NCBI GenBank assembly: GCA_002314805.1
Contig: DCHJ01000021.1
Coordinates: forward strand, 2,043 to 8,273
Source: Lachnospiraceae bacterium UBA1755
GTDB taxonomy: Bacteria; Bacillota; Clostridia; Lachnospirales; Lachnospiraceae
Direction: 5' to 3'
Length of the DNA: 6,231 bases
The notes beneath the pieces are model-generated. The model was given only the letters and a program-made list of their open reading frames with translations. It did no database searches and was not told the origin of the DNA. The translations under genes and the position numbers were made by a program. Every line of letters begins with the position of its first letter. The stretch's first letter is position 1. Positions 1 through 4,935 of the stretch are shown here, piece by piece.

Positions 1-761
1 ATTATATTGGTCCCTGTCATAAAGCTGGATGCATCCGAACATAACAGGATCAGCGGTCCTGCCAGCTCTTCCGGTCTTCCGGTGCGTCCGATCATCGTCT
101 TGTTATTAAGCTTCTGGATGAACTCCATATCCGACTGAGGAGTGATCCTCGGAAACGGACCCGGTGTGATACTGTTGACACGGATCCCATCCTTTGCCAG
201 ATAGGATGCCATGTATTTTGTGAGCTGGACCACACCCGATTTTCCTACACCGTATGTGATAGGACTGTTATTGCCTGTGTTACCGTAGATCGAATGGTCC
301 GGTGCTACTATGCCATACATTGATGCAATGTTTACAATGCTCCCTTTTTTGTTTTTCTTCATAAAAGGAATGATCTCCCTCAGGCATCTGAAGGTCACTC
401 CGACGGTCCCATCCAGACCATATGCCCAGGTCTCGTCATCGAAATCCTCTACTCTGGTTTTCGTCATCTTCTTCCCGCCGGCTCCGCCGCCATATGCCGC
501 ATTGTTGATCAGACAGTCGATATGTCCGCTCTCCTCATCCACACGTGTCAGCATCTCACGGATGGATTCTGTATTGGAAAGATCACATTTTATGTAATGT
601 ACATTCTGTCCTTCAAGCTCCTCCAGCGGTGTATCGATCACATCTGCAATATACAGGTTTGCACCATAGTCCAGCAGATGCTTTGCCATGACCCTGCCCA
701 GATTTCCGCAGCCGCCTGTCAGAATCACGTTCTTACCGTCTAATGTAAAAATATCTTGCAT
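1..761 (-). CDS. Short-chain dehydrogenase/reductase (SDR), C-terminus outside window
   Basis: A Rossmann-fold NAD(P)-dependent oxidoreductase of the classical SDR type, probably acting on a hydroxyl or keto group of a sugar or cyclitol in the cytoplasm. From the ATG, 253 codons are visible; only about 10-20 residues, normally ending in a VDGG-type tail, are missing. Landmarks: TGGCGNLG (15-22), the dinucleotide loop; Asp40 after the second strand, suggesting NAD rather than NADP; NNAA (86-89); IVNIAS with catalytic Ser147; YGVGK with Tyr170 and Lys174; IRVNSITPGPFP (193-204). The Ser-to-Tyr spacing is 23 residues instead of about 13, because of an insertion around APDHSIYGNTGNNSP (153-167), a form I associate with PtmA-like sugar SDRs. 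AGAGGAG (770-776) overlaps the stop of the PIG-L gene and lies 8 nt before the ATG, so translation is probably coupled. The reading frame runs on the minus strand to base 1. Confidence 0.93.
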   Translation of the reverse strand, partial: MQDIFTLDGKNVILTGGCGNLGRVMAKHLLDYGANLYIADVIDTPLEELEGQNVHYIKCDLSNTESIREMLTRVDEESGHIDCLINNAAYGGGAGGKKMTKTRVEDFDDETWAYGLDGTVGVTFRCLREIIPFMKKNKKGSIVNIASMYGIVAPDHSIYGNTGNNSPITYGVGKSGVVQLTKYMASYLAKDGIRVNSITPGPFPRITPQSDMEFIQKLNNKTMIGRTGRPEELAGPLILLCSDASSFMTGTNI

Positions 762-775
762 ACTCTTTTCTCCTC

Positions 776-1639
776 TTATAACTCAACATCCATCGCTCTG
801 GTATCCGAGATTGCCTCAAGCAGTTCTCTTTCATCTCCTTTTGCAAGCCACATCCTGTGCTCAGATACAGGGATCGTCTTTCCGATCTCAGGCCACTGCA
901 ATGCAAAGCCTTCCGCATATGGCACCCTTATCCTGACACCGAGTACTCCGTTCCAGGTCTCTGTCGTCTTTTTTGCATAACCCGGAATATTGTATTTCTG
1001 GCTCCCTATGATATTGATTGCCTTCACCTTCAGATCAACCACATCTGTTACGTCCACATAGTAATTCATGTACGGGAGCTTTCCGCAGCTTGTAAAGCAG
1101 TCCCCGCGGAAATCTATGTCGGAGATCATAAAGGCAACCTGTGCGACATTCCAGGACGGCGCATCCTGCTCAAAGCTGATCCCGTGAGCCGCCGTGATCC
1201 CCGCAAGGGTAAGCTGACCCGTCACTGCATGATGATTGCTGAAGGTATCCTCCTCGTAGGGCCAGTGAGTGATCACAAGATCCGGCTGTACAGCTCTGAT
1301 CAGCCTTGCGACCTTGGATACCATCTGAGGTGTTACGCACAGGATCTCGTCATCATAATCCAGGAAATGAATATCCTCAATTCCAAACAGTGCGCAGGCT
1401 TCCTTTACTTCCTTATACTTTACTTCCGTACGTTCCTTGATGATGCTGTCAATTTCTTCCTGAGATAATTCTCTGTTTCTTTCCCTGAAGAGGTCATAGA
1501 TAACCTCGTCATGACATCTAAGCCCCTGCGTGATCGATGCGCATGTGACCTTATCCCCCTGCTTTATATGATGATAGAGCGTACCCCCGCAATGATCAAA
1601 CATATCGGCAGGATGTCCTCCGACTACTAATATATTCAT
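776..1639 (-). CDS. PIG-L (LmbE-like) family metal-dependent deacetylase homologue, variant active site
   Basis: The PIG-L family comprises zinc enzymes that remove N-acyl groups from sugars and cyclitols (MshB, BshB, GlcNAc-PI deacetylase). The 287-residue length is normal. The N-terminus MNILVVGGHPADMFDHCGGT is the family's metal-binding motif, and THWPYEED (124-131) and YVDVTDVVDLKVKAI (194-208) are further family landmarks. Predicted metal ligands His9, Asp12 and His136 are present. However, the canonical HPDDE reads HPADM, so the Asp that acts as base in MshB (Asp15) is Ala11. The canonical HPDH reads FSNH (133-136), so the catalytic His144 of MshB is Phe133 and Asp146 is Asn135. It may belong to a subfamily with another mechanism or a non-deacetylase role. 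No signal peptide is seen; cytoplasmic. Start: AGGAGG (1648-1653) 8 nt before ATG. It ends 14 nt before the SDR gene, so the two are surely co-transcribed. Confidence 0.88.
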   Translation of the reverse strand: MNILVVGGHPADMFDHCGGTLYHHIKQGDKVTCASITQGLRCHDEVIYDLFRERNRELSQEEIDSIIKERTEVKYKEVKEACALFGIEDIHFLDYDDEILCVTPQMVSKVARLIRAVQPDLVITHWPYEEDTFSNHHAVTGQLTLAGITAAHGISFEQDAPSWNVAQVAFMISDIDFRGDCFTSCGKLPYMNYYVDVTDVVDLKVKAINIIGSQKYNIPGYAKKTTETWNGVLGVRIRVPYAEGFALQWPEIGKTIPVSEHRMWLAKGDERELLEAISDTRAMDVEL

Positions 1640-1655
1640 ATACCGCTCCTCCTGT

Positions 1656-1733
1656 TCAGGCCTTTGATTGCTCCGGTGCCTTTTCTTTCACACCCGCATT
1701 CACAAAAATATCTGCCGCCGTCTGCAGGTTCAT
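1656..1733 (-). CDS. Possible 25-codon small ORF, unknown
   Basis: An ATG overlaps the aminotransferase stop codon in the arrangement ATGA and opens a 25-residue frame that starts MNLQTAADIFVNAG and ends at a TGA 16 nt before the PIG-L gene, just ahead of that gene's AGGAGG. It thus fills nearly all of the 90-nt gap. There is no good ribosome site of its own (only a weak GAG), so translation would depend on coupling to the aminotransferase. The composition is soluble and mixed, with no membrane segment. I recognise no family. It could be a real coupled peptide, a relay that keeps ribosomes moving to the PIG-L gene, the remnant of a deleted gene, or chance. Confidence 0.3.
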   Translation of the reverse strand: MNLQTAADIFVNAGVKEKAPEQSKA

Positions 1734-2917
1734 GACTCAAAATATTTTATGGTCTTTTTCAGGATCTCCGCCTGCTGAATTGCTTCATCTGTATCCCAGT
1801 AATTTGTCTTAAACTGTAACAGCTGCGGCTGGATCTTTTCTGCCACAGGGCATAGTCCCTCCTGATATGTATACCCCTCAAAGAATATCTCCCTGCCCAT
1901 GAAATTTTTGTTCCTGAATGCGGGTTCAAGATAATTCAGCTTCCATGCCGCATATATTCCGTCACCCCCAAGCTCCATGAATTTTCTTCTGAAGGTGTAC
2001 CAGTCGACCGAAGGATTCACTATCCTTGCAGCGGCAGTCCAGTATGCATGCACGCACTCCTGTGGTGTATGCTGGGGGATAAGCCATTCACAGCCTGACA
2101 TCGCAGCTTCAATGATCTTTCCGGCCTCCATACGGCAGCTGCAGAGCTCATCCATCCGCTCCGTCTGAGCCAGTGCCACAGCACCCACGACATCGGACAT
2201 CCGGTAATTCCAGCCCAGAGAGTAATGCCTCTCGTACAGCGGGTCCTGAATATCATCCTTGGAGATCCTGGCCTTTTTGGTGGAGATGCTGCCATATCCC
2301 AGTCCTGAAAATCTGCGGAGATTTAATCCATACTCATCGCTGTCGGTCGTAACTATACCGCCTTCTCCGCTGGTAAGGTGCTTGCTTGCCTGGAATGAAA
2401 AGCTTGCCATATCTCCGATCGTCCCTGCCATATGCCCCTTGTATGACCCCATAAAGCACTGCGCATCATCCTCGATAACGACCAGCCGGTGACGCCTTGC
2501 CACATCCATAACCGCATCCATATCAGGCATCAGGCCAAAGAGTGATACCACGATGACGGCCTTTGTCTTTTCTGTGATCCTATTCTCTATTTCCTTTGCC
2601 GAGATCAGGAATGTATCCTCCTCGATATCTGCAAATACCGGGATCGCATTGGCCATAAGGACCGCAAAGCAGGTCGATGACATGGTAAGCGGCGGCACGA
2701 TCACTTCATCGCCTGCAGTCACTCCCGCAGCTTCCAGTGCGGTGTGAAGCGTTGCAGTGCCGTTGACAAAACCGACAGCATGCTTTGTACCGATCTTTTC
2801 CGCAAACGCTTTCTCAAGTCTTACTACAAACTTATAATTATTATGTGTCTCAAACTGACCGTTCAAAGACTCTATAGCGTATTGTCTTTCCAGATCCGTT
2901 ATTCTTTCTATCTTCAT
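1730..2917 (-). CDS. DegT/DnrJ/EryC1/StrS-family PLP-dependent sugar aminotransferase
   Basis: A fold-type I, pyridoxal-phosphate enzyme of the family that moves an amino group between glutamate or glutamine and a keto-sugar or keto-cyclitol; a cytoplasmic enzyme. The 395 residues match the usual length. Visible landmarks: NGTATLHTAL (52-61), the phosphate-binding turn; DEVIVPPLTMSST (70-82); VVIEDDAQ (146-153), whose Asp150 should pair with the PLP ring nitrogen; SFQASKHLTSGEGG (174-187), with Lys179 as the Schiff-base lysine; and GWNYRMSDVVGA (235-246). All core residues are present, so it should be active. The FQxSKxLTxGEGG form recalls aminocyclitol aminotransferases of the StsC/AHBA-synthase type, but this is a weak hint. 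The start follows AAGGAG at 4 nt. It is the first enzyme gene after the transporter. Whether it adds or removes an amino group cannot be told. Confidence 0.93.
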   Translation of the reverse strand: MKIERITDLERQYAIESLNGQFETHNNYKFVVRLEKAFAEKIGTKHAVGFVNGTATLHTALEAAGVTAGDEVIVPPLTMSSTCFAVLMANAIPVFADIEEDTFLISAKEIENRITEKTKAVIVVSLFGLMPDMDAVMDVARRHRLVVIEDDAQCFMGSYKGHMAGTIGDMASFSFQASKHLTSGEGGIVTTDSDEYGLNLRRFSGLGYGSISTKKARISKDDIQDPLYERHYSLGWNYRMSDVVGAVALAQTERMDELCSCRMEAGKIIEAAMSGCEWLIPQHTPQECVHAYWTAAARIVNPSVDWYTFRRKFMELGGDGIYAAWKLNYLEPAFRNKNFMGREIFFEGYTYQEGLCPVAEKIQPQLLQFKTNYWDTDEAIQQAEILKKTIKYFES

Positions 2918-3119
2918 AGTTCTCCTTCTTTCTTTCGGGGGCGGCGGAGTTCGCGTAAGGCTGCGTCCTGCCCGTTTTATGACATCTCTTTTGTGTTTGC
3001 TATTCGCATAGCAGCGATGTTATCAATTCAGACTGTAAGATATGCAGCTCATCACTATGACCGATACGCGCCAAAGTAGATCCTGCTATAGTATTCAATA
3101 CTCTCTCTCCGATACATAT
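2918..3119. other. 202-bp spacer between transporter and enzyme genes, no gene supported
   Basis: This is the only long gap in the window. No convincing coding region is seen on either strand; minus-strand ORFs are about ten codons and lack ribosome sites. No GC-rich stem with a U-tract is present, so transcription could run through from the transporter genes. A 6-bp stem with a GCGA tetraloop (TGCTAT/ATAGCA, 2998-3013) and a 13-bp palindrome (3090-3102) are visible. I looked for a -35/-10 pair on the minus strand: TTGATA occurs near 3030 but has no good -10 at 17 nt, so no promoter is called. The end nearest the aminotransferase is purine-rich and holds AAGGAG (2922-2927), 4 nt before its ATG. 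A separate promoter or operator for the enzyme genes may be hidden here. Confidence 0.6.
3090..3102. repeat. Short palindrome AGTATTGAATACT downstream of permease 2
   Basis: A perfect 6-bp inverted repeat around one central base, 17 bp past the permease 2 stop codon. The one-base centre rules out an RNA hairpin with all six pairs, but a dimeric DNA-binding regulator could recognise it. It is AT-rich and short, so chance is a real alternative. No regulator gene is present in the window to pair with it. Confidence 0.3.
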
Positions 3120-3950
3120 CTATCCTTTCACGGCTCCTGCCGTTGCGCCCTTGATAAAGAATTTCTGCAGTGCGATAAATAATATCGCAAGAGGTATAGT
3201 TGCAAGTAGTGCTATAGCCAGCTGCAATGCTTTATTGCTTGCGTTTAGCTGCGAGAACAATGTTACTCCGATCGGCAGTGTCATATTCTTCTTGTCTGAG
3301 ATCATTACGAGCTGCCATAAGTAATCATTGAATGTACTGAAAAACGAGAAGATCAGTACAGTGCCCATGGAAGGCAGAGACAGCGGTACTGCTATCCTCA
3401 CGAATTTTGCCAGCTCGCCGCAGCCATCGATCTCTGCTGCGTCAAACAGTTCTCTGGGAAGGCTTCCTGTAAACTGTCTGCAGAGAAAAATACCAAATGC
3501 AGGAGCAATAGTTGTCAGGATAACACCTATCAATGTATCTACCAGTCCGAGACTGTTGGCAACAAGGAAGTTCGGGATCAGTAATACCTGCTTGGGCATC
3601 ATAAGCGTAGCCATGACCAATGCAAACAATATGTTTTTTCCGGGAAAATCCATTCTTGAGAAAGAATAACCGGCTGTGAGTGCAATAATTACAGTAAGTA
3701 CCGCAACTCCGATGCTGACGATGAAGCTGTTGACCAGCCACCGGATCAGGTCGGATTTTTCAAAAACCTTTGTGATGTTTTTCATCGTGAGATTTTTGAA
3801 CGGATTGAGATCTATCGGGAATGCGATCAGGCTGGGATTTGGCTTAAATGCTCCTACCAGCATTATGTAAAAAGGAAACATAATGATCATGATCAGGATG
3901 ATCAGCAGTATCGTGCCTGTGACATTCACATCTCTTCTGCGACTCTTCAT
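3120..3950 (-). CDS. CUT1 sugar ABC transporter permease (MalG/UgpE-like)
   Basis: The second membrane subunit of the sugar importer, 276 residues, a normal length for MalG-type permeases. The N-terminus MKSRRRDVNV is basic, followed by six hydrophobic segments near 11-34, 71-96, 106-131, 138-158, 191-217 and 243-264. The EAA loop is at 170-193: DAAEIDGCGELAKFVRIAVP, with Asp in place of the first Glu, a common change in this subfamily. FPFYIMLVGAFKP (25-37) and the C-terminal QKFFIKGATAGAVKG (262-276) are hallmark MalG-family sequences. The start is fixed by a strong ribosome binding site 11 nt behind the preceding gene. No nucleotide-binding subunit follows. In many Firmicutes one shared ATPase (MsmX/UgpC type) encoded elsewhere serves several CUT1 importers, and that is the likely arrangement here. 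Confidence 0.95.
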   Translation of the reverse strand: MKSRRRDVNVTGTILLIILIMIIMFPFYIMLVGAFKPNPSLIAFPIDLNPFKNLTMKNITKVFEKSDLIRWLVNSFIVSIGVAVLTVIIALTAGYSFSRMDFPGKNILFALVMATLMMPKQVLLIPNFLVANSLGLVDTLIGVILTTIAPAFGIFLCRQFTGSLPRELFDAAEIDGCGELAKFVRIAVPLSLPSMGTVLIFSFFSTFNDYLWQLVMISDKKNMTLPIGVTLFSQLNASNKALQLAIALLATIPLAILFIALQKFFIKGATAGAVKG

Positions 3951-3954
3951 TATG

Positions 3955-3963
3955 TCACCTCCT
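3955..3963 (-). promoter_or_regulatory. Strong ribosome binding site of permease 2, overlapping the stop of permease 1
   Basis: AGGAGGTGA is a near-perfect match to the 16S rRNA 3' end, 4 nt before the permease 2 ATG. Its first bases overlap the TAG stop codon of permease 1 (cTAGGAGGTGACATAATG). Ribosomes finishing permease 1 would be positioned to restart, which suits two subunits needed in equal amounts. Confidence 0.85.
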
Positions 3964-4864
3964 AGTACTCAATTTTGTCTTTGCTGACGACTTTGAACTG
4001 TATCAAAGCCACTGCAGCAGTAATTAAAAACAGTACAACACCAATGGCAGATGCATATCCGAACTGATTATTGGAAAATGCTTTGTCATAGACCAGCATA
4101 AGCAGTGTTGATGTCGTATAGTTTGGCCCTCCTGCTGTCATAAGCTGAGGGAAAACAAATATCTGCAATGCACCTATTGTGGCTGTAATGAATACATATA
4201 CGATCGTTGCATTTAACAATGGAAACGTGATCTTCCAGAACTGATCCCGCTTGGAAGCTCCGTCCATTTCTGCGGCCTCAAAATACGTCTCAGGCAGTGA
4301 ATCTATTGCCGCACAGTATATGATCAGATTTGTCCCCATGTTGCACAGCACCACCATTAAGGAAACGATGGGGATCGCTGTGGAAGCCTTGTCGAGAAAT
4401 GATATGTGCTCAAAACCCATGCGTGAAAGTATCTGCGTAAGCAGACCTGTATTTGAAGCAAATACAAACTTCCAGCCTATTACCAATGCCGCAGCACAGG
4501 TCACTCCCGGAAGGTATATCAGCAGCTTTGATGCAATATTCATCTTCCTTCCGTGAGGATGCAGTGTATTTGCAACCCAGAGCGGAAGGAAAACATTTAA
4601 TGGAATACAGATAAGACAATACAGCAGCGTGGACTTAAGACTTGTCCAGAACGCATAGTCACCAATCAGCTTTTTGTAGTTATCAAGCCCTATCCATTCC
4701 ATTTTGTTTAACGAGGAATTTGTAAAGGAACATATTATTCCGTAGAAAAGGGGATAAAGATAGAATACACAAAAAACCGCAAGCCAGGGGATCAGGAATA
4801 TATATGCCCATCCGGCCTTCATTTTGTACCTCTTTGAATGTCTGCCTTTATTAGTTTTGTCCAT
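3962..4864 (-). CDS. CUT1 sugar ABC transporter permease (MalF/UgpA-like)
   Basis: One of the two membrane subunits that form the sugar channel of the importer. From the chosen ATG the protein has 300 residues, the usual size for the family. It has a short basic N-terminus (about residues 4-16), then six hydrophobic segments near 18-45, 76-100, 112-137, 163-188, 219-242 and 271-291. The cytoplasmic EAA loop that docks the ATPase is clear at 196-217: EAAEMDGASKRDQFWKITFP, with the conserved E-A-A, D-G and P positions. A FPQLMTAGGPNYTT stretch (239-252) is also typical of MalF-like permeases. It has no long periplasmic insertion of the enteric MalF kind. The gene follows the binding protein after 71 nt and is separated by only 11 nt from the second permease. 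A start at Met15 is possible but less likely, since it would remove most of the basic leader. Confidence 0.93.
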   Translation of the reverse strand: MDKTNKGRHSKRYKMKAGWAYIFLIPWLAVFCVFYLYPLFYGIICSFTNSSLNKMEWIGLDNYKKLIGDYAFWTSLKSTLLYCLICIPLNVFLPLWVANTLHPHGRKMNIASKLLIYLPGVTCAAALVIGWKFVFASNTGLLTQILSRMGFEHISFLDKASTAIPIVSLMVVLCNMGTNLIIYCAAIDSLPETYFEAAEMDGASKRDQFWKITFPLLNATIVYVFITATIGALQIFVFPQLMTAGGPNYTTSTLLMLVYDKAFSNNQFGYASAIGVVLFLITAAVALIQFKVVSKDKIEY

Positions 4865-4873
4865 AATCCTGTA

Positions 4874-4879
4874 CCTTTC
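4874..4879 (-). promoter_or_regulatory. Ribosome binding site that fixes the start of permease 1
   Basis: GAAAGG lies 9 nt upstream of the ATG at 4864. The same reading frame extends upstream to a GTG at 4927, but that codon sits inside the stem-loop, has no purine-rich site ahead of it and would add 21 residues unlike a permease N-terminus. The site therefore supports the shorter protein. The match is only moderate, so translation may be weaker than for the other genes. Confidence 0.6.
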
Positions 4880-4901
4880 AAACCCGTCTTGATTCAGAAA
4901 C

Positions 4902-4928
4902 TGTGGGAGCGGGTATGCCGCTCCCACA
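4902..4928 (-). promoter_or_regulatory. Intercistronic stem-loop between binding protein and first permease
   Basis: A perfect 11-bp inverted repeat, TGTGGGAGCGG paired with CCGCTCCCACA around a 5-nt loop, begins 7 nt after the binding-protein stop codon. It is GC-rich and would form a stable RNA hairpin. On the transcribed strand it is followed by GTTTCTGAATC, which is not a proper U-tract, so it is unlikely to be a full terminator. Hairpins in this position, as between malE and malF, are known to protect the upstream mRNA from 3' exonucleases or cause partial termination, so the binding protein is made in excess over the permeases. That role here is inferred. Confidence 0.75.
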
Positions 4929-4935
4929 CATACTG

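Noticed and set aside
857..1468. Plus-strand ORF of 203 codons
   Set aside because: It lies antisense inside the PIG-L gene, has no recognisable motif or ribosome site, and the minus-strand frame carries clear family motifs.
2998..3013. GCGA-loop hairpin as a transcription terminator
   Set aside because: Only 6 bp, AT-containing, and not followed by a U-tract on either strand.
2744..3079. Plus-strand ORF reaching into the 202-bp spacer
   Set aside because: It starts antisense within the aminotransferase gene, and its composition shows no domain; no ribosome site was seen. Treated as chance.
3061..3115. Repeated heptamer CCGATAC at 3061-3067 and 3109-3115 as a regulator binding pair
   Set aside because: Seven bases twice in 200 bp, 48 bp apart and not palindromic; chance is likely and no regulator gene is nearby.
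4865..4927. GTG-initiated N-terminal extension of permease 1 by 21 residues
   Set aside because: The GTG lies within the stem-loop, has no ribosome site, and the added residues do not look like a permease leader; the ATG at 4864 has GAAAGG at a suitable distance.
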